DNA from: Nitrospirota bacterium
GTDB lineage: Bacteria; Nitrospirota; Nitrospiria; Nitrospirales; Nitrospiraceae
Length of the DNA: 40,272 bases
NCBI GenBank assembly: GCA_016200355.1
Contig: JACQEY010000056.1
Coordinates: 1-40,272 of the forward strand
Direction of reading: 5' to 3'
The translations under genes were made by a program, and so were the position numbers. Positions 1 through 9,270 of the stretch are shown here, piece after piece. The notes under the pieces were generated by a model. The model was not told the origin of the DNA, ran no database searches, and saw only the letters and a list, made by a program, of their open reading frames with translations. Each line of letters opens with the position of its first letter. Position 1 is the stretch's first letter.

Positions 1-2
1 AG

Positions 3-1313
3 CAGGCACTCCGCGAGGAAGGCTGTGAGGTGACCGCCGTCACTCACGGGACGGCAGGCATCGAAGCCCTGCAGGCCACATCGTTCGAATGCGTCATTAC
101 CGATCTCCGTATGCCGGGCCTCGACGGTCGAGCTGTCTTGAAGTGGGTCCGCGAGCATCAACCGGACGTGGACGTCCTCATGCTGACCGGCCATGGCGAC
201 GTCAAAGACGCGGTCGAGGCGATCAAGCAGGGGGCCTGGGATTTTCTGGTCAAGGATACGCCCTTCGATGCCGCAGCGGTCAAAGCCGCATTGGCCAGAC
301 TCACCACCGTGCGTGCCCTCCGCAAAGAGAACCTGGCGGCCCGGCATGGAGGCTTCACACGCGATGTCATCATCGAAGGACCAAGCCAGGCTTGGCAAAA
401 ACTCAAGGCCCAGATCGCGCAGGTCGCCCCCTCCAATGCGCCGGTCCTCATTCAGGGAGAAACCGGTTCGGGCAAAGAAATTGCGGCGCGGCTGCTCCAT
501 GACCTCAGCCGGCGAGCCAGCGGACCGTTTCTCGCCGTGAACTGCGGAGCCGTGAGCCGCGAACTGTTGGAGAGCGAACTCTTCGGCCACGAAAAAGGCG
601 CCTTTACCGGCGCAACCGCCTTTACCGGCGCAACCGTCGCGAAACCTGGACTCATCGCCGCCGCCGAAGGGGGCACGCTCTTCCTGGATGAACTGGGCGA
701 GATGTCGGGTCCGATGCAGGTGAGTCTGTTGCGCTTTCTGGATCGAGGCGAGTACCGCCCCGTCGGCAGCACGCGCACGTTCCAGGCGAACGTCCGCGTT
801 GTCGGAGCCACAAACCAGGACATCCAAGAACTCGTGCACCAAGGCCGCTTCCGGGACGACCTGCTCTACCGCATCAACACCATCACCCTGCGCGTACCCC
901 CGCTCCACGAACGGAAAGAAGACCTTCCGAAACTTGCAGAACACATCCTCTCGACCCTGCGCATCTCCGGTATCACGAAACGAACCATCTCACCTGAGGC
1001 CCTGCAGGCACTTTCCACCCACAATTGGCCCGGCAACGTGCGTGAACTGCGAAACATTCTTGAGGGAATTGTGCTGATGAGCAATCGAACTGGCCCGATC
1101 GGTCCAGAAGAGGTCCTCGCGCAGTTGCCGAAAACCCGAAGCTCTTCTCAGCCGGGAGATCAGACGCATCTCTCCCTGGAAGAGATCGAACGGCTGCATA
1201 TCGAGCGCGTCCTCTCCGCCAGCGGCGGTAACAAAACCCAGGCCGCAAAAACGCTCGACATCGATTATAAAACGCTCCTCACCAAACTGAAGAAATACGG
1301 ACTCGCCTCCTAA
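3..1313 (+). CDS. sigma54-dependent response regulator, NtrC family (5' end outside window)
   Basis: Receiver residues (CVITDLRMPGLDG, LTGHGD), AAA+ Walker A GETGSGKE, GAFTGA, GGTLFLDELGEM, Fis-type HTH at C-terminus; frame open upstream of the first ATG. Confidence 0.95.
   Translation, partial: QALREEGCEVTAVTHGTAGIEALQATSFECVITDLRMPGLDGRAVLKWVREHQPDVDVLMLTGHGDVKDAVEAIKQGAWDFLVKDTPFDAAAVKAALARLTTVRALRKENLAARHGGFTRDVIIEGPSQAWQKLKAQIAQVAPSNAPVLIQGETGSGKEIAARLLHDLSRRASGPFLAVNCGAVSRELLESELFGHEKGAFTGATAFTGATVAKPGLIAAAEGGTLFLDELGEMSGPMQVSLLRFLDRGEYRPVGSTRTFQANVRVVGATNQDIQELVHQGRFRDDLLYRINTITLRVPPLHERKEDLPKLAEHILSTLRISGITKRTISPEALQALSTHNWPGNVRELRNILEGIVLMSNRTGPIGPEEVLAQLPKTRSSSQPGDQTHLSLEEIERLHIERVLSASGGNKTQAAKTLDIDYKTLLTKLKKYGLAS
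600..635 (+). repeat. exact 18-bp tandem duplication (GCCTTTACCGGCGCAACC x2) within the GAFTGA loop
   Basis: 600-617 and 618-635 are identical; protein reads GAFTGATAFTGATVAKPG. Confidence 0.97.
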
Positions 1314-1337
1314 TCGGGCCAGCCTCGTGAAACGTGA

Positions 1338-1417
1338 GGCCCAGCTGGTTGTTCTTGTTTGTTTGGTTTATCTCGTTTGTTGGTTGAACCAGACTAACCA
1401 GATGAACCAGATAGGCC
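1338..1417. terminator. intergenic hairpin built of GTTTGTTTGG/AACCAGA-type words (S1)
   Basis: GGCCCAGCTGGTT (1339-1350 region) pairs with AACCAGATAGGCC (1405-1417); interior arms are degenerate tandem repeats; just after the stop at 1313. Confidence 0.6.
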
Positions 1418-1547
1418 ACTAACGACGAGGACCGGACCCGGTGGGGAGCTGGCGGAATCTCTCTTTTCCGATACTATTATTTTCCCACACTTCACCTGAT
1501 CTCTTCTTGACGTTTAAGCTCATTTTCCCAAGCTCGTGCGTATCTCC

Positions 1548-1655
1548 TCCAGGAGGGGGGCCTGAATCGGTCTCCCACTGCGCGCGTCCAACGAGGGGAG
1601 TCCGCGACCGCGCGTTGCGCGAGCAAAGGAGACTGATCAGGCTGCCCTCCCTCTT
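1548..1655. repeat. mosaic palindromic repeat P1
   Basis: AGGAGGGGGGCCTGAATCGGTCTCC (1551-1575) is inverted-complementary to GGAGACTGATCAGGCTGCCCTCCCT (1628-1652); core CACTGCGCGCGTCCAACGAGG...CGCGCGTTGCGCGAGCA. Confidence 0.85.
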
Positions 1656-1827
1656 CCCTCTGGAATTTCTCCCTTTCACTCTGGAATTTCTCCCCAATCC
1701 CCACTCCCTCTCACAATCATTAATCCCATTACATTTTTAGCCTAACTTACTGTCTTTCCTGACTATTCAATCATTCTTCTCTTCATCTTCGAGCCCGGCA
1801 CATTCCCTGCTGATATCCCCCTGTATA

Positions 1828-2472
1828 ATGGTGATGCATCCCTCCATCCTCTTGATCGAAGACAGCCCCGGCGAGTGCGAACTCTTTCGCCTCGCGCTGG
1901 CCCAAACCGGTCTCGATGTCGTCCTCTATACCCAGCACGATGCAGATGCCGCGCTGCATTTCCTGAATGACCGTTATCACCAATCGTCCATCCAAGCTTG
2001 CTCCTATCCTCTCCAGGAGGGGGGCCTGAATCGGTCTCCCACTGCGCGAACTATTTCACCCGCCCAACCCTCGGCAGACATCTCACCCACCCATCCCCCG
2101 GCTGCTCGGCAGCCGTTTACCCGAGACGCGCCTTTTCCCGAGGGGGCACATTCTGATCGTGCGTCCTCTGCGAGCACAGGAGACCGATCAGGCCTACCCT
2201 CCCTCATCCTGCTCGATCTCAAGCTCGGCAGACGGAATGGTTGCGACTTTTTGATTCGGCTCCGGGCCGATGCCCGTTTAGCCGCGATCCCCGTCGTCGT
2301 CTTCACCACGTCGGACGACCAGACAGACCTGGCGAGCTGCTATGCCAACGGAGCGAACGGCTATGTTGTAAAGCCCGGCACGTTTGAGCAATTAGTTCAA
2401 TGTGCTAGCGATATTGGCCGATATTGGATAGATAGAAACGTGACACCTTATCCGATCGGACTCCGATGCTGA
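1828..2472 (+). CDS. single-domain response regulator receiver protein carrying an in-frame palindromic repeat insertion
   Basis: N-terminal ILLIEDSPGECELFRLAL, then LILLDLKLGRRNG, VVVFTTSDD and ANGYVVKP; Pro/Ser-rich non-receiver segment between. Confidence 0.85.
   Translation: MVMHPSILLIEDSPGECELFRLALAQTGLDVVLYTQHDADAALHFLNDRYHQSSIQACSYPLQEGGLNRSPTARTISPAQPSADISPTHPPAARQPFTRDAPFPEGAHSDRASSASTGDRSGLPSLILLDLKLGRRNGCDFLIRLRADARLAAIPVVVFTTSDDQTDLASCYANGANGYVVKPGTFEQLVQCASDIGRYWIDRNVTPYPIGLRC
2013..2206. repeat. mosaic palindromic repeat P2, inside the receiver CDS
   Basis: Left arm AGGAGGGGGGCCTGAATCGGTCTCC (2015-2039) identical to P1; right arm GGAGACCGATCAGGCCTACCCTCCCT (2179-2204). Confidence 0.88.
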
Positions 2473-5400
2473 CCCGTGCTTCGCTCAAAAACCCCTACGC
2501 CGTCTTTGCGATATGCATGATCGTGCTCGTGCTTGGAGCCGTGTCTTATCAGAAGATGCGGGTGGACATTTTTCCCGAGATCAAGATTCCGACGATTCTC
2601 GTGACGACGTTCTACCGCGGCCTGAGCCCCAGCGAGATGGAAGGGGCGATTACGCTCAAGATGGAACAGCGGTTTGTCGAAGCAAGCTACGTCGAGCATA
2701 TCGAATCGCAATCGCTCGCCGGGATGAGCTACATCAAGGTCTTCTTTCAACCGGAGTACAGCATCGATTCGGCCCAGTCCGAGCTGACCAGCCTGGCCTA
2801 CAGCATCATTCGCCTGCTCCCACCGGGCGTCTATCCCCCATCCATCTATAAGTTCGGCGTGTCGAGTCTGCCGGTCGGGCTCCTCTCCGTGAGCAGCGAA
2901 TCCCTTGGGGCCAAAGAGATTCGCGACCTGGCCTACTTCACCGTGCGCCAGCAGATTGCCACTATTCCCGGCATTTCGTTCGGTCCCCCGCTGGGCGGAA
3001 AAGTCCGGCAGATTACCGTATTCATGGATCCGCAACGGATGCTGGCACGCAGCATCTCCCCCTCAGAGGTCGTCAAAGCTCTTAACTCCCAGAGTGCCAT
3101 CATCCCGGCTGGCAACATGAAGATCGGCGATCTGGACTACTATGTCTACTCGAATAGTCTGATCGACGCAATCGATACGATCAACGACATCCCCATCAAG
3201 GTCGTGAACGGCACACCGATCTTCATACGCGACATCGGCACGGCGGCGGACAGCGCCGCCATTCAAACCTCGATCGTGCGGGTAAACGGTCGCGAGGCCA
3301 CATATATCCCCATCACGCGACAGGAAGGGGCGAACACGCTGGAAGTAACCGACGGGATTCGTGCCAAGCTGCCGAAGCTGACAGAGATTCCCGCCGGCAC
3401 AACAGTGAAGTTCATCTACGACCAATCGCTCTACATCAGACAAGCCATCGCGAATTTGCAGAAGGAAGGATTACTGGGCGCTGGATTGGCCGGGCTGATG
3501 ATCTTTCTGTTCCTCCGGAGCATCAAGGCTGCACTCGTCGTCGGGTTAGCGATTCCCCTCTCGCTTACTGTCGCCCTCGTCGCGCTCTATTTGACCGGCC
3601 AGAGCGTGAATATCATGACGCTCGGCGGGTTGGCGCTTGTGATCGGCACATTGCTGGACAACAACATCGTGGTACAGGAAAACCTGCATCGCCATTTGGA
3701 GATGGGCAAAGACGGCCGCACGGCTGCGGAAGATAGCGCGACCGAGCTAACGCTGCCGATTCTGGTCGCCACGATCTGCATCCTGATCGTGTACCTCCCC
3801 ATCATGTTCTTCACCGGCATCATCAAATATCTCTTCGTGCCACTCGCCTTGACCGTGGCCTTTGCCATGCTCGCCTCCTATGCCGTCTCGATGTCTGTGA
3901 CACCGGCGCTCCTTGCCCGCTTTTACCAAACGGGCCATGGGGAGAAAGTCACGGACGATAGCTCTGCCTCCATCGGCTGGTTCCGCTATGTCCTGGCGCT
4001 CTATATCCCGCTGTTGCGGACAAGCCTGCGCCTCAAGTCGGTCGTGATCGGCATGGCTCTCCTTGCGCTCGTCGGCACCGGCGTGCTCCTAGTCCCCCGC
4101 CTGCATACGGAGTTCTTCCCACGGATCGATGCGGGCAATTTCACCATGAACATCACGGCGCCGGAAGGGTCGCGGATCGAAAAGACGACGGCGATTGTGG
4201 CAAAGATTGAAACGCTAGTGCAGGAAACCATTCCGAAAGATGACCTTGAAGAGGTCATCTCGAACACCGGGCTCTATTTCGGGGATGCAGCCCGCTTCGC
4301 GCCGAACACCGGCAACCACACGGCCTTTGTGCTCGTGAACCTCGTAACGGGACACAAGGGACGCACGGACGAGTATATCGCCAAGTTACGAACCAAGTTG
4401 CGTGACGATTTGCCCGGCGTCGAGGTGGCGTTTCAGACCGGGGGCATCATCAGCGATGTACTGAACTTCGGCCTGCGTACACCGATCGACATCCAGGTGA
4501 AAGGGCCTACGCTCGCCGTCATTCGATCGGTGGCGGAAGAGATTCAACAGAAAGTCGCGCGCGTGCCCAACACCGTGGATGTGCGCATCAAGCAAGGCAA
4601 GAGCTACCCGGAACTGCACATCGACGTGGATCGCACAAAGGCCGCCTACTATGGCATTGCACAGGATCGCGTGATCGTGGACGTGATCACCGGCATCAGC
4701 TCCAACATTGCGCTCAGCCCCAACTATTGGCTCGACCCAAAGACCGGCAACGGCTATTACTTGCTGGCGCAGTATCCGGAACAATCGTTGACCACTACCG
4801 AAGACTTGCTCAACATTCCCATCATCGGCGCCCGCACACCGTTGCTGCCGACTTCTTCGCTCACCACGACAGGCGCGAGCGGCTCGACCATGGCGCTCCA
4901 GAACACGCCCTTCGCCGGACGCCAGATGGAGATGTCCAGCGGCTTCTACGCGTCCGGGGACGAGCGGCGGGGGCCGCCCGCGCTTCTCCGGGATGTCGCT
5001 GCCTTATCGTTCAAGACCGGCCCGGATTCCGTGGACCACTACGATCTATCGCGGTTGATCGACGTGCTGATCACACCAGTCGGCAACGACCTGGGGCACG
5101 TCGCGAAGGACATTGAAACAGTCCTGGCAACCATCCAACTCCCGAAGGACGTCACTTTGGAGCTACGTGGCGAGGTCGCCAACATGCGATCGGCCATCGG
5201 CAGTTTCGCACTCGCGCTGCCCCTGGCCGTCCTGTTGATCTATCTCGTAATGGTGGGGCTGTTCCGGTCCTTGATCGATCCCCTCATCATCCTGATCGCT
5301 GTTCCGCTGGGATGGATCGGCACGGTGCTGTTGCTGCACCTGACCAACACATCGGTCAACGTGGAATCCATGATCGGCACCCTGATGATGATGGGCATCG

Positions 5401-5729
5401 TGGTCTCCAACAGCATTCTACTGGTGGACTATGCGAATCGCATGGTGCAGGCAGGGGCCACGGCGGAGCAGGCTGTATTCCAAGCCGCCACCAACCGCAT
5501 TCGCCCGATTCTAATGACGTCCCTCGCGACGATTCTCGGATTGCTTCCGCTGGCGCTGGGATTCGGCGAGGGCAACGAAACGATGGTCCCCTTAGCGCGC
5601 GCCGCCGTCGGCGGCCTGGCAATCTCCACCGTCATGACCCTCCTTGTAGTACCGGTGATGCATGCGATGGTACTCGGAAGACGAGCTTCCCACGTGGATC
5701 AGTCGACTGCTGCTGCAGAGGAGATGTAA
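2466..5729 (+). CDS. RND efflux transporter permease (AcrB/HAE family)
   Basis: 1087 aa, AcrB-type architecture (FFPEIKIPTILVTTFYRGLSPSEME, LGGLALVIGTLLDNNIVVQEN, MMGIVVSNSILLVDYAN). Confidence 0.95.
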   Translation: MLTRASLKNPYAVFAICMIVLVLGAVSYQKMRVDIFPEIKIPTILVTTFYRGLSPSEMEGAITLKMEQRFVEASYVEHIESQSLAGMSYIKVFFQPEYSIDSAQSELTSLAYSIIRLLPPGVYPPSIYKFGVSSLPVGLLSVSSESLGAKEIRDLAYFTVRQQIATIPGISFGPPLGGKVRQITVFMDPQRMLARSISPSEVVKALNSQSAIIPAGNMKIGDLDYYVYSNSLIDAIDTINDIPIKVVNGTPIFIRDIGTAADSAAIQTSIVRVNGREATYIPITRQEGANTLEVTDGIRAKLPKLTEIPAGTTVKFIYDQSLYIRQAIANLQKEGLLGAGLAGLMIFLFLRSIKAALVVGLAIPLSLTVALVALYLTGQSVNIMTLGGLALVIGTLLDNNIVVQENLHRHLEMGKDGRTAAEDSATELTLPILVATICILIVYLPIMFFTGIIKYLFVPLALTVAFAMLASYAVSMSVTPALLARFYQTGHGEKVTDDSSASIGWFRYVLALYIPLLRTSLRLKSVVIGMALLALVGTGVLLVPRLHTEFFPRIDAGNFTMNITAPEGSRIEKTTAIVAKIETLVQETIPKDDLEEVISNTGLYFGDAARFAPNTGNHTAFVLVNLVTGHKGRTDEYIAKLRTKLRDDLPGVEVAFQTGGIISDVLNFGLRTPIDIQVKGPTLAVIRSVAEEIQQKVARVPNTVDVRIKQGKSYPELHIDVDRTKAAYYGIAQDRVIVDVITGISSNIALSPNYWLDPKTGNGYYLLAQYPEQSLTTTEDLLNIPIIGARTPLLPTSSLTTTGASGSTMALQNTPFAGRQMEMSSGFYASGDERRGPPALLRDVAALSFKTGPDSVDHYDLSRLIDVLITPVGNDLGHVAKDIETVLATIQLPKDVTLELRGEVANMRSAIGSFALALPLAVLLIYLVMVGLFRSLIDPLIILIAVPLGWIGTVLLLHLTNTSVNVESMIGTLMMMGIVVSNSILLVDYANRMVQAGATAEQAVFQAATNRIRPILMTSLATILGLLPLALGFGEGNETMVPLARAAVGGLAISTVMTLLVVPVMHAMVLGRRASHVDQSTAAAEEM

Positions 5730-5733
5730 CCAG

Positions 5734-6960
5734 ATGTTCAGACCGTCGATGTCCGCCCTATTCGTTCTACTGCTCGCCATGGCTGCCTGCCAGCAGGAGC
5801 CGACATCACAACAGGCCAAACCGACGGCAGCGCCATCGTCCGGCAACGATGAGACCTATGCGCCGGCTGCTACGGACAGCCAGCCAGTGGATGTGCAGGT
5901 CACGAAACCGACGAGGCGCGAGTTGATCTACCAGGTCACGCTTCCGGCAAACATCTCGCCGCTCTATCAAACGACGCTCTACGCGAAGGTGTCCGGCTAT
6001 TTGAAGTGGATCGGTCCGGACAAAGGCGATGCAGTCAAGAAGGATCAGGTTCTGGCGATCATCGATGCACCGGAAGTGGAAGAGCAATACCATCAAGCCC
6101 TGTCCGACTACCACATCAAGAAGCTGACGTTCGATCGGTTGGCCAAAGTCTGGAAGGAATCACCGGACGTCATCGCCAAACAGGATGTCGATGTGGCAGA
6201 GGCAGCCTCGCAGAGCGCCAAACATCTGGTCGAGCAGCGGGCCGCGCTTCGCGAGTACACGAAAGTCCGGGCGCCCTATGCCGGGATCATCACGGCACGT
6301 TTTGCCGATCCTGGCGCGCTGATCCAGATCGCGACGGCTTCTTCGGCCGGAGCCATTCCGCTCTTTACGATCATGGATCTCGATACCGTGCGCGTCTACG
6401 CGAATGTCCCGCAGGACGATTCGCCCTGGGTGATACCGGGTAAGACTAAGGCATCCGTGGATGTCAAGGGACTCGAAGGACGAACGTTCACCGGTACGGT
6501 CACGCGTTCAACCTTGGCGCTCGATCCTTCGACGCGCAGTCTGCTCGTTGAGATCGACCTCCCGAATCCCGATCATGCGCTGCGCCCAGGAACCTTTGTG
6601 GAACTGTCTCTTGGACTGCGCGAAATTCCCGACGCCTTGGTTCTCCCGCCGCAAGCCGTCAACAGCGGGCCGAAAGGGAAGTCCGTGTTCATCATCGAGG
6701 GCGGACGCGCGAAGTCGACACCGGTACAAACAGGAATCAGCGACGGCCGCTGGATGGAAATCACGTCGGGATTGTCGGGCGACGAAGATGTCGTGGTGGT
6801 CGGCAAGGGCAAACTGCTGGAAGGCTCCCCCATCACTCCGGCGCCGTTCAATCTTCCGGAAGGGAAACCCTCCGTCCAAAAATTTGAACGACGGTCGCCA
6901 GCGTCCACTGCCCCGGCAGTATCGACCACAGAAACAGCAATCCCCAAGAGCCGCAAGTAG
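5734..6960 (+). CDS. RND efflux periplasmic adaptor (membrane fusion protein, lipoprotein)
   Basis: Lipobox-like AMAAC; YAKVSGYLKWIGPDKGDAVKKDQVLAIIDAPE and LRPGTFVELSL motifs; follows the permease. Confidence 0.93.
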   Translation: MFRPSMSALFVLLLAMAACQQEPTSQQAKPTAAPSSGNDETYAPAATDSQPVDVQVTKPTRRELIYQVTLPANISPLYQTTLYAKVSGYLKWIGPDKGDAVKKDQVLAIIDAPEVEEQYHQALSDYHIKKLTFDRLAKVWKESPDVIAKQDVDVAEAASQSAKHLVEQRAALREYTKVRAPYAGIITARFADPGALIQIATASSAGAIPLFTIMDLDTVRVYANVPQDDSPWVIPGKTKASVDVKGLEGRTFTGTVTRSTLALDPSTRSLLVEIDLPNPDHALRPGTFVELSLGLREIPDALVLPPQAVNSGPKGKSVFIIEGGRAKSTPVQTGISDGRWMEITSGLSGDEDVVVVGKGKLLEGSPITPAPFNLPEGKPSVQKFERRSPASTAPAVSTTETAIPKSRK

Positions 6961-6997
6961 CGCAAGAGCACCTGCAATACGACCATAAGGAGGCGTC

Positions 6998-8368
6998 ATG
7001 CATCACACAATCACTCGAAACCTGATCGCCATCACAATCCTCGCCTCTCTCGGCGGAGCGGTTGGTGCATCGGCACAGCCGCCGACGCGCTCATCCGAGT
7101 CGCCGCCTCACGGGAGTTTCCTCGGCTTGCAGAACGCCGTCGAAGTGGCGCTGCAGAATCATCCGGCTGTCCAAGAAAGCAACGCCAACTTGAAAGCTTC
7201 CGAGGCGAGAACTCAGCAGACACGCTCGCTCTATTACCCCCAGGTCTCTGCGAACGCCGACACCACCGCCGGGGCGGGGCGTCCCAACCCGCGCTTCCTC
7301 GTCGGCGGCGCTTTGCTTCAGCAGAACCAAAGCATCTTTGCCGCAGGCGTGGTCGCCAACCAGCGCATTTATGATTTCGGGGTGACGAGCAACCTGGTCG
7401 AATCATCGCAACTGGCCGAACGAGCGCAGGGACAGGATGTGAATGCCAGGCGCGCCCTCGTGATCCTGAACGTTCAACGCACCTACTTAAACAGCCTCAA
7501 ACGGCGCAAGCTTGTGCAGATTGCGGAGGAAACCGTTCGCGAACGAGGGCTGATCGCCGGACAAATCGAGGCGCTCTACCGCCAGCAACTCAAATCCAAG
7601 CTGGATTGGAACCTCGTCCGCGTTGAGCTCGTCAACGCGGAGTCCTTCCTGGTCCGAAGCCGCAACGATCTGAAGTCCAGTTATGCGGACATCAACCGGG
7701 CCATGGGGGTAGCGGGGCAAGACGAATACGTGTTGGAAGACCTTGCCATCGACGTCAAGCCGACCCGTCCGTTGGACTCGCTGATCAGCGACAGCTTGTC
7801 CCATCCGGAACTCCAACGTCTGAAGGAACAAACGGCTTCGGCGGAAGCAAAGTTGCGGGCCATGAAGCAACAGTATCTCCCGACAATCTCGGGTATCGCG
7901 AGCGGGGGAACATTCGAACCGTTCGATGCCAGGCAGAATCAGCAGACTGGAGGCTGGTGGACGGCGGGAGCCTTAGTGTCGATGCCGCTCTTCACCGGTT
8001 TTTTGATCGAGAACCAAATCCATGAGGCGAGGGCACAGAAAAACGCCTCGGATGCGGCCACCCTGAACGTCGAGCAGGCTCTCACGCAACAGGTGACCAA
8101 TTCCTATCTGGATACAGTCACCTTCGTGCAGCAGATCAAGTTGGCAGAGGAACAGGTCAAAACGGCGCAAGAATCCTTGCAACTAGCGAAACAACGCTAC
8201 AAGCTCGGCCTTGGCACGGTGGTGGAAGTGACGCAGTCGGAGGTCGCAGTCACAATGGCACAAACCAGGCTGGCCGAAGCGCAATACGATTACAAAATTG
8301 CAGAAGTGACGCTCGCCTATTCAGCGGGAGCACGAAACCAGATGGAGATCGATTCACCGTTACGATAG
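6998..8368 (+). CDS. TolC family outer membrane efflux protein
   Basis: Signal peptide and two OEP repeats (ALQNHPAVQESNANLKASEARTQQ, AKQRYKLGLGTVVEVTQSEVAVTMAQTRLAEAQYDY). Confidence 0.93.
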   Translation: MHHTITRNLIAITILASLGGAVGASAQPPTRSSESPPHGSFLGLQNAVEVALQNHPAVQESNANLKASEARTQQTRSLYYPQVSANADTTAGAGRPNPRFLVGGALLQQNQSIFAAGVVANQRIYDFGVTSNLVESSQLAERAQGQDVNARRALVILNVQRTYLNSLKRRKLVQIAEETVRERGLIAGQIEALYRQQLKSKLDWNLVRVELVNAESFLVRSRNDLKSSYADINRAMGVAGQDEYVLEDLAIDVKPTRPLDSLISDSLSHPELQRLKEQTASAEAKLRAMKQQYLPTISGIASGGTFEPFDARQNQQTGGWWTAGALVSMPLFTGFLIENQIHEARAQKNASDAATLNVEQALTQQVTNSYLDTVTFVQQIKLAEEQVKTAQESLQLAKQRYKLGLGTVVEVTQSEVAVTMAQTRLAEAQYDYKIAEVTLAYSAGARNQMEIDSPLR

Positions 8369-8419
8369 AAGCCTATCCACATTGTCTTCGTGACGAGGCG
8401 ACGGAGGTATGGCCAGATG

Positions 8420-9120
8420 CAAGACCTCATTCTCTACCTCTACTACGAGACGACTTCTTTGAAGCCGTCGGTGAGCAGCAACCACCAGCCGAGGAGGGGG
8501 GGGCCGATACTGAAACTCCTCCTCCTCGTCTTGGGTCGTAGCTCGGAGATCCACATAGCTCCGCAGCACTTCGACCATAAATTCGAGCCAGTCGGATTCC
8601 TCCAGGCAAGACAGGATCTGTCCAGAAGCCTAGGCGCGGCCCATCCTCTGCTCGTGCTTCAACCAAGCACCATACTCCACCAGCCCTCTCGCTCCATGAA
8701 TTGCATCCCCAAACACTTATCGTAGACGCGCAGCAGGGTCTGGCTGTGCGAACCGTCGAGATACAGGATCTCTCCACAGAGCTTCTCTTCATGGATCGAG
8801 CTCGACACAATGCGCTGCATGCGCTCAACCCATGTCATACGCTCACCGGCTTTACTGACTTGCCGGATCGTTGAGAGCAACACGCAGCTGGTCCGATCGT
8901 CTAACCTGCAATCGGATCGAGGCGAGTCAAGTGACCATCTTGCTTCACAATCCATTGAGGGACCGTATGGACATTCCCTGACGACCAGGCGGCCTATGTT
9001 GTGCCTGGCATGACATTCTCTTGCATCCGCATACTCCCATGTTGAGAACAACAGCCACGACTTCTTCAACTTCCCATTGTAAATAGAGAGGGATGTTGCA
9101 CGTGAACTCGCGTCGCTCAC
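8420..9120 (-). pseudogene. decayed phage/plasmid replication initiation factor (Rep_trans-like)
   Basis: Minus ORF 8659-9120 contains LYLDGSHSQTLLRVYDKCLGMQ; another frame continues GLVEYGAWLKHEQRMGRA*ASGQILSCLEESDWLEFMVEVLRSYVDLRATTQDEEEEF, implying a frameshift plus a stop. Confidence 0.5.
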
Positions 9121-9270
9121 CAGACCAAGACAGGGCTACACGAACAGGGAACTCACCCTTGCTTCCCTAGCCACAGGGAATAATCCATCCCCGAAGCCTT
9201 CCCCATCCTTCCCAGCCACGCTGGCGGTCTTGCTCACTGAACCCACCGGCAGGGAAGCAGGGCGATCGTC

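Noticed and set aside
1419-1740. ORFs over the 1.4-1.75 kb intergenic region
   Set aside because: Mostly repeat P1 and low-complexity pyrimidine-rich DNA; no protein family signal.
2448-3035. 195-aa minus ORF opposite the RND permease
   Set aside because: Shadow ORF of a well-supported RND gene in high-GC DNA.
4727-5116. plus-strand alternative ORF inside the RND gene
   Set aside because: Out-of-frame ORF inside a strongly supported CDS.
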